Source: Bdellovibrionales bacterium GWA1_52_35 (GTDB lineage Bacteria > Bdellovibrionota > UBA1018). Taken from it: 64,000 nucleotides of DNA. The notes under the pieces are model-generated. The model was not told where the DNA came from and made no database searches. It was given only the letters and a program-made list of their open reading frames with translations. The position numbers and the translations under genes were made by a program. The stretch lies in the NCBI GenBank assembly GCA_001769805.1, contig MEPO01000005.1, positions 10,867 to 74,866 on the forward strand, written 5' to 3'. The stretch's first letter is position 1, and each line of letters opens with the position of its first letter. This document shows, in pieces, positions 42,943-51,847 of the stretch.

Positions 42943-43899
42943 TCAACCCTTTGCGCTGCTTGCGCGCACGACCCAGATCGGCTTTGTAGCCTCTCTGACA
43001 ATTTGCCGCGTCACACTCCCCATGACAGCCGAGGCCAGGGGTCCGCTCTGCGCGGTCATCGCTATAATGCTGGTTTTATACCTGTCTGCTGCATCCAAAA
43101 TTGCCGGGACAATCCCCTGGTGCGTCAACTCGAGATCAATATCCACAGCGACCCCCATTTTAAGACCGGTTTTTAACCACCTTTCGGCGACTTTGCGCCG
43201 GGCGATCAGCTCTTCTTCCACAAAGGCCGGCATCGGGATCCAGGTAGCGCCCATCAATGATTCACCGTGAAAAGAGGATTTCGACGGGTTCTGAATGGAA
43301 TGAAAGATCGTTACGCGGGAGCCAAGCTGGCTGGCAAGCGCCAGGGTTTTCCGAAATCCATTCCAGGAAGTCCGGCTTAAATCGGTGGCAAAAAGAATAT
43401 GATCATAATGCGCAACCGATTTTGTTTTTGAGTTCACCACCAGTACCGGAATTTTTGACTCGAGTAGCAGGGTTTCAGCAAAGCTTCCCAGGAAAAGGCG
43501 CGGCATTCCTTTTCGCCCGTGCGTCCCCAGAAAGATCATTTCCGCGCCGGTCGCATTCACGTGATGATTGAGAGTTTTGACCGCAGCGGAATTGGAAGCA
43601 GAGGCTTGCACGAGCACTTTGAATTTCCACGGGTTACCAGAAAGGCTTGAAACAACACGGCCCTCCAGAAAGCTTTTCAAAGCACCTTCTGCAACTGGCC
43701 TGTACTGCTCCAGCCACTGCTCGGGGGCATCCAGCCCAAGATCCAACTGTCTGGGATTCAGGATATAAACGGGCTCGAGCTCGGCTTGAGAGGCGGCCAG
43801 GAAGCCATTTAAAGCTTCGGCAGCGCTTTTCTGAATGGCACTTTCTAATTCATAGGGATCCACGGGCCAGAGAATTTTGGATATACATTTTTTGGCCAC
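42943..43899 (-). CDS. Tandem universal stress protein (UspA) domains
   Basis: 318 residues forming two Usp domains. Each ends with the ATP-binding-type G-x2-G-x9-G-[ST] signature: GTHGRKGMPRLFLGSFAETL in the first, and in the second AQSGPLASAVMGSVTRQIV, where the pattern is partly lost. The second domain starts HYDHILFATDLSRTSWNGFR. Tandem Usp proteins bind ATP and respond to starvation, redox or envelope stress. It lies 18 bases after the cyclase and ten before the phospholipase D gene, so cyclic-nucleotide signalling, stress and lipid remodelling may be linked. Confidence 0.88.
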   Translation of the reverse strand: MAKKCISKILWPVDPYELESAIQKSAAEALNGFLAASQAELEPVYILNPRQLDLGLDAPEQWLEQYRPVAEGALKSFLEGRVVSSLSGNPWKFKVLVQASASNSAAVKTLNHHVNATGAEMIFLGTHGRKGMPRLFLGSFAETLLLESKIPVLVVNSKTKSVAHYDHILFATDLSRTSWNGFRKTLALASQLGSRVTIFHSIQNPSKSSFHGESLMGATWIPMPAFVEEELIARRKVAERWLKTGLKMGVAVDIDLELTHQGIVPAILDAADRYKTSIIAMTAQSGPLASAVMGSVTRQIVREATKPIWVVRASSAKG

Positions 43900-43917
43900 T
43901 TTTGCTCCTCGCCGTAA

Positions 43918-46257
43918 TTACTTGCTATGCATTTCCCAGCTGCCGTCCCAACCTGCCTCAGGGGGAACCTTCTTGAAATCCCCACAGCGCTCCAGATACA
44001 CGGCACAGGGTCCATCCATTTTGTCCACCGAAAGAGCCAGTCTGGCGTTCGCCGCGGTGAAAACAGTGATAGCCTCGTCCCATTTCTGGGCCGTATAGAG
44101 AGCCCTTCCCTCTTCGAACATCTTGAGCCCTTCAGAATCATATTCCCGGTCCAGGACCTGAATCATTTCGACCGCGTTCTTCTTGCCTTTGACTTTGACA
44201 TGGTCCAGCACCCGATGAGGCGGCAGCGGCTCCCCTGCCTGAAGCACATCATTCAGCGTGAACCTCGTGGTGAGAATCGTCACACCATACGCTTTCGTCA
44301 GACTCTCCAGACGAGACGCCAGATTCACGTGATCGCCGATGACGGTATAGGCGAAATTGGTTTCAGACCCCATGTTGCCGACGCTCACCATTCCGGAATT
44401 GATTCCAATGCCGATTTCAATCTGTACGCCGTATTTCTCCTGGATCAGAGGACGCTGCTCATTGAGGGCCTTCATCATGGCGATGGCGGTTTTCAAGGAA
44501 TTTGCGGCATGTTTAGGCTGGTCCAATGGCGCCCCCCAGAAGGCCATGATCGCGTCACCGATGTATTTGTCGAGCGTGCCCTCGTGCGCAAAGATGATCT
44601 TGGTCATGACTCCGAGGTATTCATTCAGCAGGGAGGAAAGCGCTTTGGCATCCATCTTTTCTGAAAAACTGGTAAAGCCGCGGATATCCGAAAACAGGAT
44701 CGTCAATTCACGTTTTTCACCACCGACCGTCAGCTTGCTGGGATCTTTCAAAATCGAATCCACGACGGCAGGAGCGACGTATTTTGTAAAGGCGCCACGG
44801 ATGAACTTCTTATTTCGCTCCTCCATCACGTACTTCATGGAAAGTGTGAAAGCGAAAATCGAGACCAGCTCGAGATAAAGGAAACTGGTGTTCCAGTTTT
44901 TGCCATTATTAAAGAGCAGATTCAGATCCAGCCAGCCAAAAGCCCCGATCCCCACGAGAAAGAGAGCTAAAGCGGGTATGGCCTCGAGTCTTGCAGTAAC
45001 ATAGGCCCATAGAAGGCCGCCCAGGACCATCAGCACTACAACCCAGATCGTGCCTTTGCTCATTGCCGTATTGGTCAAAGTGTCGCCGCTCAGCAGGTTA
45101 TCCAGGATGTTGGCGTGCACTTCAACCCCTGCGATATTGGAGTCGTAAGGAATGGCTCGCATATCGAAAACACCCAGGGCCGTGACCCCGACGAAGACGT
45201 AGGCGTCTTTGAATACTTCTTTTTTCAACATTCCGGCGTAATTCCCGGTGACCACATCTCCTTCGGTCGTTTCGCCTTCGGCGATGAGGTCCAAGGCCGA
45301 GATGTGAGCGAAGGTATTTCCCTTACCCCGGAAGTTGATTTCCATCACCCCGACCGGAGATACCGGAATCATGCGTCCGGATTTGGCAAAGCCGAGGGCC
45401 TTGACTTTCTGTTCCTCGTCCAGTTCCAGTCTGAGATCTTCTTTCATCCCGACACGCGCGAGTTCCAGCGCAAGGGAGGGATAAGGCTTGCCGTTGACCA
45501 TGAAAAATAGATTCATTCTTCTAATGTAGCTGTCCGGATCAGGCTGCACGTTGAAGTAACCCGAATGTTTGGTGACCGCGTTGTAATCCGGGAGATTTGA
45601 AATCATGGTTACGAAAGAAGGAAAAGGGGTTTTGAGATGTTCAAAAGGCACGGAGGAGTTGAACTGGCTGTAGCTGAATTTCTCAAAGCCCACCGGATGG
45701 GATGCAATTGCGTCCGGGTGCGCGAGATCACAGAAATCCTTCTCGTCATAGGCCGGCTGGCAGGAAAGATCGGAAGTCCAACCGGTAACCAGCTCGTCAT
45801 TGTGCCGGGCAAAGGTGCCTTCCAGAAACCGGTCGGTCTCATTCGCCAGGACGAGCTGCTCCATTCCCTGCGACCGCAGGACTTCGGCTATCTTGTCAGG
45901 AACCCGCTGATCGGGTTCCGAGAAAACCATATCCAGCGCCACGGCTTTGGCTCCGGCGTCAAAGATGCTCGAAATGAGCAGGGAGATGTAATCCCGATGC
46001 CAAGGCCAACGACCAATCCTCTCGATCGACTGACTGTCCACAGATACGATCAGGACCTTGTTCTTGGGCTTCTGCGGACCGCGAAACTTGAATTTCCAGT
46101 CAGTAAATACCGTGGAGATCCGCCGCAGACTGGGATGAACATGCTCCCGGAGAAAAGCGCTGTTAAGCCTCCCCTGGACACCCAGTTCATCAACGTAAAA
46201 AGCAAAGGTAAAAAGAACAACAAACGGGATCTGCAGCAACCAAAGCTTGTTTTTCAT
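43918..46257 (-). CDS. CHASE2-domain adenylate/guanylate cyclase
   Basis: 779 residues. An N-terminal membrane helix leads to a large extracytoplasmic CHASE2 sensor (about 40-370; KNKVLIVSVDSQSIERIGRWPW). Two to three membrane helices follow (about 375-470), then a class III cyclase domain (about 505-690) with the metal-binding Asp in LTILFSDIRGFTSF and GDAIMAFWGAP. A short C-terminal TPR-like segment ends in a YLERCGDFKKVPPEAGWDG motif typical of this group. It converts ATP (or GTP) to the cyclic form in response to a periplasmic cue. No Shine-Dalgarno precedes the ATG; TACGAT seven bases upstream is a weak -10 candidate. Confidence 0.92.
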   Translation of the reverse strand: MKNKLWLLQIPFVVLFTFAFYVDELGVQGRLNSAFLREHVHPSLRRISTVFTDWKFKFRGPQKPKNKVLIVSVDSQSIERIGRWPWHRDYISLLISSIFDAGAKAVALDMVFSEPDQRVPDKIAEVLRSQGMEQLVLANETDRFLEGTFARHNDELVTGWTSDLSCQPAYDEKDFCDLAHPDAIASHPVGFEKFSYSQFNSSVPFEHLKTPFPSFVTMISNLPDYNAVTKHSGYFNVQPDPDSYIRRMNLFFMVNGKPYPSLALELARVGMKEDLRLELDEEQKVKALGFAKSGRMIPVSPVGVMEINFRGKGNTFAHISALDLIAEGETTEGDVVTGNYAGMLKKEVFKDAYVFVGVTALGVFDMRAIPYDSNIAGVEVHANILDNLLSGDTLTNTAMSKGTIWVVVLMVLGGLLWAYVTARLEAIPALALFLVGIGAFGWLDLNLLFNNGKNWNTSFLYLELVSIFAFTLSMKYVMEERNKKFIRGAFTKYVAPAVVDSILKDPSKLTVGGEKRELTILFSDIRGFTSFSEKMDAKALSSLLNEYLGVMTKIIFAHEGTLDKYIGDAIMAFWGAPLDQPKHAANSLKTAIAMMKALNEQRPLIQEKYGVQIEIGIGINSGMVSVGNMGSETNFAYTVIGDHVNLASRLESLTKAYGVTILTTRFTLNDVLQAGEPLPPHRVLDHVKVKGKKNAVEMIQVLDREYDSEGLKMFEEGRALYTAQKWDEAITVFTAANARLALSVDKMDGPCAVYLERCGDFKKVPPEAGWDGSWEMHSK

Positions 46258-46323
46258 TAAAAAAATCGTAAGCCCTTCGATTCAAAAACACAAGGAACCC
46301 GGCCCGTTGGGCCCAATTTTAAG

Positions 46324-46350
46324 TTGGATTTACTGCTGGGATTCCATAAT
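46324..46350 (+). promoter_or_regulatory. Weak candidate leaderless promoter
   Basis: TTGGAT (46324-46329), 15 bases, CATAAT (46345-46350), eight bases, then the ATG at 46359, with only a C run between and no Shine-Dalgarno. The spacer is shorter than optimal. Confidence 0.25.
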
Positions 46351-46358
46351 ATGCCCCC

Positions 46359-47423
46359 ATGTCAAACTTGCCGACCAGCTTCAGTGCTCCCCTTTGGAAC
46401 CCCGAGCAGCCCTCGGACCGAAGGTCGTTTCAGGAAGCCTGGTCTTTTAAGTTTGTCGATCGCACAGCCCCACCTGGGTCGCAGCGGGGAATATGGATTC
46501 ATCTCAATCTTCTAGTCAGTCAAAATGGTTTCAAGCGCATCACCGAGACCTGGGCCCAGATCGCCTCCAGAGATGCCAGCCGCGAAGTCAGTAATCGAAT
46601 TTTGAAACAGACGTATGACATCAGCGCATTCAAATTCCTGCCTCCGGCATCCCTGCGGATTGCTGATTGCTGTATTACAGGCAATTCTCAAGCTGGGACC
46701 ACGACCGGCATCATACATTCGAAAGGCAATACTTTCGAATGGGACCTGAAGTTCACCGCCACAGAAGCAGGTTCTTCCGCCTCCGATTATGAGCTCGTAC
46801 CTGAATCGCTTCGAAGCCTTTCAATCGTGCACGATTCAGCCGTCACAATCTGTCCCGACCTGCTGTTTTCCGGTACGACAAAGCTCAATGGGCAGATTAG
46901 CCACTGGAAGAAAGCACCCGGAATTCAGCGTCATCTGAGTGGGCCCGGTTTTGCGCGCTCCTGGGTCTGGGGCCACTGCAATATTTTCACCTCCGAAGCG
47001 GGTGATGAATCCCCGTTCATCTTTGAAGGCCTGAGCGCCCGCACAAGGCTATTCAAATCCGCAGCCACTCTCAAATTCTCAACGTTTTATTTTTTCTACC
47101 GGGGCCAGCCTTATTTTTTCAACTCCCTTTGGGACTCCATCCGGGCAAAATCGCGGACCAGCCTTACGGAATGGAATTTTCAGGTGGATCAGGGAGAACT
47201 TTCTTTCCACGGCCAGCTGAAGGCCGCTCACAAGGATTTCGCCGGGCTTACTTTTGAGGACACCAGCGGATCCCTGCTCTACACTGCCCAGTCACGCCTT
47301 TCGGATCTTCGCATTCAGGTCTATCGCGCCGGAAAATTGGAATCCTCGTTTGTTTCGCTTGGCAATGCCTCGTTTGAAGCAGGGAGTCCCGAAAAAAACC
47401 CGTACGTTCCTTTGATGGTCTAA
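46359..47423 (+). CDS. Hypothetical protein, lipocalin/tocopherol-cyclase-like
   Basis: 354 residues with no signal peptide. The chain is beta-rich; NGQISHWKKAPGIQRHLSGP followed by SWVWGHCNIF recalls the W-x-W-G-H segment of the tocopherol cyclase/CrtC/AttH lipocalin-like superfamily. Repeated aromatic strands (LKFSTFYFFYRGQPYFFNSL) fit a hydrophobic-ligand barrel. This placement is tentative. It is divergent from the CHASE2 cyclase and upstream of the large Cys-repeat protein, separated by a hairpin. Confidence 0.55.
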   Translation: MSNLPTSFSAPLWNPEQPSDRRSFQEAWSFKFVDRTAPPGSQRGIWIHLNLLVSQNGFKRITETWAQIASRDASREVSNRILKQTYDISAFKFLPPASLRIADCCITGNSQAGTTTGIIHSKGNTFEWDLKFTATEAGSSASDYELVPESLRSLSIVHDSAVTICPDLLFSGTTKLNGQISHWKKAPGIQRHLSGPGFARSWVWGHCNIFTSEAGDESPFIFEGLSARTRLFKSAATLKFSTFYFFYRGQPYFFNSLWDSIRAKSRTSLTEWNFQVDQGELSFHGQLKAAHKDFAGLTFEDTSGSLLYTAQSRLSDLRIQVYRAGKLESSFVSLGNASFEAGSPEKNPYVPLMV

Positions 47424-47441
47424 CCCATTCACCCTGGTCAG

Positions 47442-47460
47442 CTGTCTAGAATATAGACAG
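47442..47460. repeat. Perfect hairpin between two plus-strand genes
   Basis: CTGTCTA (47442-47448), loop GAATA, TAGACAG (47454-47460). No T tract follows. TAGAAT (47447-47452) inside it could be a -10 element, which would make the dyad an operator. Confidence 0.4.
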
Positions 47461-47561
47461 TCTCCTTGCGTCAAGTACCCGTAACAACATATGTTTGGTA
47501 TGGTTTGAATCTTGCGATGAACCTACTTATCCGGGGTAACTCTTCTGGAAGGGGTTTGGAA

Positions 47562-50500
47562 GTGAATTCAGGCAAAAACTCATCACAACAGTTTTGGAAT
47601 CTGATGGGCTTGCTCGCCATTCTGTCTGGAGGCTCAGTGCTTTCAGTCACCCCGGCCAATGCTGCTTCAGAGCCCCCCATCTCTTCGATCAAATTAATCA
47701 CCCAGCGCCCCAACATACCGCCATTCAAAGAAGCAGCTCCCGGTGAGCGACTGGGTCTCTGGCTCGGCGGCGGAGTTTTCAATGGAGAGCGCGCCTACAA
47801 AGAAGCGATGAAACTTTTTGAAAAGTATCCGTCACTCGCCGCTTTTTACCCGACCCCGCGGAAACGGGAAGAGTTTGGCGCCAGTGCGCGCGAGGCATTC
47901 AATAGACAGGTGGGCACGGTAGACAATATTCGCGATGCGATCTACGGAGTTGAAGTTCTGACGCATCACATGGGTTCGCTGATTCTGGACCGCGCATTGG
48001 TGTCCCAAGGCATCACCTCCATTACTCGCCGGAAAGCCTGGTCTGATTCCCTGAAAAAGCAGGTTCATTCCTGCATTTCTCAGTCAAAATCGTTCCTCAA
48101 TGGCGCCTTGCCCTGTTCTGATATTTTTTCGGAGGGATTGCCCGCCAATATCGGATTGGCCGCACTATATGAGATTACCGATCAGAAACTGGTCCGGCTC
48201 GTGAACGACCCCGCGGCTTTGCTCTCCAAGATCGACCAGGAATACCGCAGCTGCATCAAAAAGCAGCACCTCGATGCGGATGCCGTAGAACCCTGCACAA
48301 GAAAGAGCATGAAGACGGCTGTCACAGAAACCGTCATGGAACAGGTCACTCAAACCCTTCGTCCGGAATTCAAGAATCCGAAGCGGCTGAACACGCTCAT
48401 TGCAGAACTGAAAACTTCTTTTGGAAAATGTGCTGAACTCGCTCTGGTAACCAAACGGACCGACGAGCCAGGAACCCGCGCCTGCATTGACACCCTGGTG
48501 GTGGATGCGGGTACGCGCACAGTCCGAGAGCGCATTACTGCCGAACCCGCTGTCGCCGAGTACTACCCCAAAGCCGCCAGCCGACTGGCGCTTTCAAAAA
48601 CTCAGGAAACATCGTTTGCCAGGTGCGTGGCTGAGCAGCAGAAACAAAACAAACGCGACGAAGAGGGCGTTCTTCTCATTGAACCTTGCCGGAATCTTGT
48701 CACCAACTCCGTCACCTACACGATAGTCCTAAACAAATTCAAAGAGGCCGCGCGCGACAGTCTGACTCCCAAGAACCCTGAAAACCCCAAAGAAGTTGCA
48801 GCTATCGGAGCCGCGCGCGCCGCAGCTGTTTCCGCAGCCCAGACGAGTCTGGATCGTTGCTGGAGCAAGTACCAGAATTCCGGTGCTAAAGAAGCCTGCC
48901 TGCGCACTGGCGTGAACAGAATTGCAAGCGCACTTGCGGCTTCTGCGCTTGACCAGCAGGTCGACGAGCGCATTCTCAAGACGGATCCTGAGTTGAAGCG
49001 CTCTCTTTTGAAGCCTTTCCAGGCCTGTGTCAACGCACAGGTCAGAGGCAACGTATCGGAAGATAATGCGCTTAACACGAAAATCAATATCTGTGTCGGC
49101 CCGCTCCGCCGGGACGCCTCCCTTGCCGTGGCGGATTTTGAAGTGCGTGACCAGCTGAACGGAGAAGTTCCCGATCAGGTCATGGAAGATCTGGTGAAAA
49201 AACTGGTCAAGAATGACTTTGCCTCCTGCCTCGGAGCAAGCCCGGACGAAAATACCGGTAAAAAATGTGTCGCAACTCTTGAACGCGAAGCCGCCAAAGA
49301 GATCGGCTCCGTAAGATTTCCCCTCGAAATGTGGAAACTCCTGCCCATCACCGATAATGAGCAACAGGCGCAGGAGTTTGCAGACAAGTTGGCGCGGGAG
49401 TCTGAAATTATCGTTACGGAATTTCGCGGATGTATTGATAAACACGTGCGACTCGATACCTCGAAAACCTCGGAAAAGAGAATTGATATCTGCACCAAGA
49501 GGGCCGTGCAGGATATCGCGATTTTTATAGCCAATCTCCAGGTTGATTCCAAGATTGCGGACTTTTACGGAAATAACGTAAAAGGACTTGAAGAACTCAA
49601 GAAGATCCTGATCAAGGATCTTTCGGCCTGCATGGAGGCCAAAAATAACCTGGAGTTCTCCGATTATGTCAGGCAGGTCACGGTTTGCGGCGACCTCACC
49701 TCGGAGCGCGCCATCCTGTACATCGCGCGCGACCAACTCCAACGCGTCCTGCGCAAGATTGAACGCAGTGAGATACTCGAACATGGCCCGGTTCCCGAAT
49801 CCCGCCTAAAAGAGGTCACAACTTGTCCGGACGGCACTGAATCTGCTGTCGAGCTGATCACAAAAATTGAAGAACTCAAAAGCTCCATGGACGAAATTCT
49901 GGCTTCTTACGTCAACTACGATTTGAAACTGGCCAAGAAAGACGTCCTGAATCTGCTCAGCAAGGTCAATCAGGAACTCGCAAGCACCCCCTCTCTTGAA
50001 ACGCGCAAGCGAGTACTGCAGTGGCTCTCGAAGGATACAGCTGTCGTGACACAGGTCCTCAAAGCAGTGGTCCGCGACCAGATCAAAGAGGGTTTTGAGG
50101 CGCTACCAGCCCACGAGCGACCGGCACCCGAGGTGATTGTCCAGGTCACCAGTAATCAGGCTCTGGACCAGATATTTGAAAACCCCAAAGGCAAAGCCCT
50201 GGTTGACAAATTGATCAAGGGACTTCTCCATCCGATTCTGGTCAATAACGAACCTTTGCAGTCACCTGAAATCAAGCTCGTCCAGACGCAGCTGACATCG
50301 GAAATCAAGGATTTGCTTGTGGCCGCCCCTCAATTTGGCCAAACCCTGGCAGATGGATACACTCAGCCGGAGCTCGACAAACGTTCCCATCTGGAACGAG
50401 GGACGGTCCGGATGGTTCAGTTCTTCAAAGGATCTTTCCATACTGCTTTCAGCAAAGACGCCTTGAATTGGGAAAAAATAAAAATGACCCAAAAAGGTCA

Positions 50501-50636
50501 GAAAGCGGAAACTTATATTATCGAAAACCTGGTACGCCCCTCCGTGACGGGCCAGTCCCTGAGTGCAGAAGAAAAGACTCGTCGCAGGAACGAAGCCGCT
50601 CGTCTGGTCCGCTCGGCCCTGCTTGCAAAAAGATGA
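47562..50636 (+). CDS. Large exported protein built of repeated Cys-pair helical modules
   Basis: About 1024 residues from a GTG at 47562, chosen because GGAAGGGG lies at good spacing; an ATG at 47517 and a TTG at 47466 are longer options without a ribosome site. A signal peptide ends near VTPANAA. Between about 48060 and 49700 lie nine modules of roughly 60-80 residues. Each has an aromatic or hydrophobic residue two or three positions before a Cys, 10-25 residues, a second Cys, then a helix such as RDASLAVADFEV or KRAVQDIAIFIANLQV. Examples are FGKCAELALV...RACIDTLV, FASCLGAS...KKCVATLE and FRGCIDKH...DICTKRAV. The C-terminal third lacks Cys and is helical (DEILASYVNYDLKLAKKDVL). The layout suggests disulfide-closed helical hairpins in the periplasm. 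Family not recognised. Confidence 0.75.
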   Translation: MNSGKNSSQQFWNLMGLLAILSGGSVLSVTPANAASEPPISSIKLITQRPNIPPFKEAAPGERLGLWLGGGVFNGERAYKEAMKLFEKYPSLAAFYPTPRKREEFGASAREAFNRQVGTVDNIRDAIYGVEVLTHHMGSLILDRALVSQGITSITRRKAWSDSLKKQVHSCISQSKSFLNGALPCSDIFSEGLPANIGLAALYEITDQKLVRLVNDPAALLSKIDQEYRSCIKKQHLDADAVEPCTRKSMKTAVTETVMEQVTQTLRPEFKNPKRLNTLIAELKTSFGKCAELALVTKRTDEPGTRACIDTLVVDAGTRTVRERITAEPAVAEYYPKAASRLALSKTQETSFARCVAEQQKQNKRDEEGVLLIEPCRNLVTNSVTYTIVLNKFKEAARDSLTPKNPENPKEVAAIGAARAAAVSAAQTSLDRCWSKYQNSGAKEACLRTGVNRIASALAASALDQQVDERILKTDPELKRSLLKPFQACVNAQVRGNVSEDNALNTKINICVGPLRRDASLAVADFEVRDQLNGEVPDQVMEDLVKKLVKNDFASCLGASPDENTGKKCVATLEREAAKEIGSVRFPLEMWKLLPITDNEQQAQEFADKLARESEIIVTEFRGCIDKHVRLDTSKTSEKRIDICTKRAVQDIAIFIANLQVDSKIADFYGNNVKGLEELKKILIKDLSACMEAKNNLEFSDYVRQVTVCGDLTSERAILYIARDQLQRVLRKIERSEILEHGPVPESRLKEVTTCPDGTESAVELITKIEELKSSMDEILASYVNYDLKLAKKDVLNLLSKVNQELASTPSLETRKRVLQWLSKDTAVVTQVLKAVVRDQIKEGFEALPAHERPAPEVIVQVTSNQALDQIFENPKGKALVDKLIKGLLHPILVNNEPLQSPEIKLVQTQLTSEIKDLLVAAPQFGQTLADGYTQPELDKRSHLERGTVRMVQFFKGSFHTAFSKDALNWEKIKMTQKGQKAETYIIENLVRPSVTGQSLSAEEKTRRRNEAARLVRSALLAKR

Positions 50637-50647
50637 GCCTGGTCGAC

Positions 50648-51847
50648 CTATCGGACCGTTGCAGCAGCAGGAACTGCGGTGCTCAGAGGCTTGGATTTCT
50701 GCTCGCGAGGAAGCGTAAACGAGTAAAGATTCCCGGCACCCGAAAGAAAATACAAGGAACCGCTTGCCTTGTCATACGCAGGAGTTCCTGAAAAACCACT
50801 GCCGTAGCCAATGTTGAACCGGTAGAGCCCTTTGCCGGTCTCCTTGTCGAGCACATACAGGTATTGAAAGCTCGAGCCCACGACGACATATTTATCCGTT
50901 AAAACCAAACCCGTCGGGGTGCCATGATCGAGCTCGAATTTCCACAAGAGCTTGGCGCTGTTCTTCTGCAGGGCATAAACATTTCCATCCGAAGAAGGCA
51001 GGAACAGGCGCTGATCTTCAAGTTGAACCGTCTTGCTGCCTCCAGCATCAAAACGCCACAGAATTTCTGCTCCCTGTCGCTTTAAGGCATAAAGAGCACC
51101 ATCGTAGGACGGCAGGTAAACAACGCCAGATTCGAGAATCGGTGAGGCATCCACGTCGGTGAATTTCGTGCCATGGTGGAGCTTGCGTTCCCATTTCAGC
51201 TGACCATCCGAAACGGACAATGCGACCAGAAACCCATCGCTCAGACCGGTCAATACTTCTGTTCCATCCACAAGCGGCGCGGAAGCGGCCCGGATTGTCG
51301 CAGCAGGCGAAGAACGGCGGCGGTAATGCCAGAGCCATTTGCCAGTACCTGCATCAAACGCGTAGACAGTATCATCGGTGGTCGTCACAAAAAGCCGGCC
51401 CCCACTGATCACTGGCCTCGAGGCAATCGGGTTCCGGAGATCATAACGCCAGTTTACGCGGCCGTTTTCCAGATTCACACTGTAGAGGAAGCCATCGCCG
51501 CCACAAAAATACACGCTGCCTTTTTCCACGGTGAGTTCACTCACCACCCCGCCTTGGATCGGCAGTACCCAGCGCTGCTGGTTGAGACTGGGGTAAATGG
51601 AAACGAGTCCTGCTGAACGTGTTCCGAAAACCAGTGTATTTTCAATCACGACCGGGTTGGAATAATCCATCCCATGGTCCAGGATGCTCTTGTCTTCGCC
51701 TAGCGAAAGGGTCCATTGACGCAGCAAAATACCAGAGTCTTCCTTGAGCTCCGGATGAATATTCCGACCGGAACAGGAAATAACTCCTGCCATGAGTCCC
51801 AGAAGTAGGATGCCCTTACTGAATGCGATTTTTAAAAAAACGGGCAT
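50648..51847 (-). CDS. bamB: Outer-membrane assembly lipoprotein BamB-like (PQQ propeller)
   Basis: 399 residues from the ATG at 51847, which overlaps the upstream gene by 32 bases; longer starts run further into it. The signal ends in a lipobox-like V-I-S-C. The rest is a beta-propeller of PQQ-like repeats: SAGLVSIYPSLNQQRWVLPI, GDGFLYSVNLENGRVNWRYD, TDDTVYAFDAGTGKWLWHYR, YDGALYALKRQGAEILWRFD, SDGNVYALQKNSAKLLWKFE, and further copies. BamB helps BamA insert barrels into the outer membrane. The TPR gene next to it matches the YfgM-BamB arrangement common in Proteobacteria. Confidence 0.85.
   Translation of the reverse strand: MPVFLKIAFSKGILLLGLMAGVISCSGRNIHPELKEDSGILLRQWTLSLGEDKSILDHGMDYSNPVVIENTLVFGTRSAGLVSIYPSLNQQRWVLPIQGGVVSELTVEKGSVYFCGGDGFLYSVNLENGRVNWRYDLRNPIASRPVISGGRLFVTTTDDTVYAFDAGTGKWLWHYRRRSSPAATIRAASAPLVDGTEVLTGLSDGFLVALSVSDGQLKWERKLHHGTKFTDVDASPILESGVVYLPSYDGALYALKRQGAEILWRFDAGGSKTVQLEDQRLFLPSSDGNVYALQKNSAKLLWKFELDHGTPTGLVLTDKYVVVGSSFQYLYVLDKETGKGLYRFNIGYGSGFSGTPAYDKASGSLYFLSGAGNLYSFTLPREQKSKPLSTAVPAAATVR

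Noticed and set aside
48729-49784. Minus-strand open frame of about 350 codons inside the Cys-repeat gene
   Set aside because: The plus-strand frame has a signal peptide, ribosome site and ordered repeats; the reverse frame is explained by codon bias.
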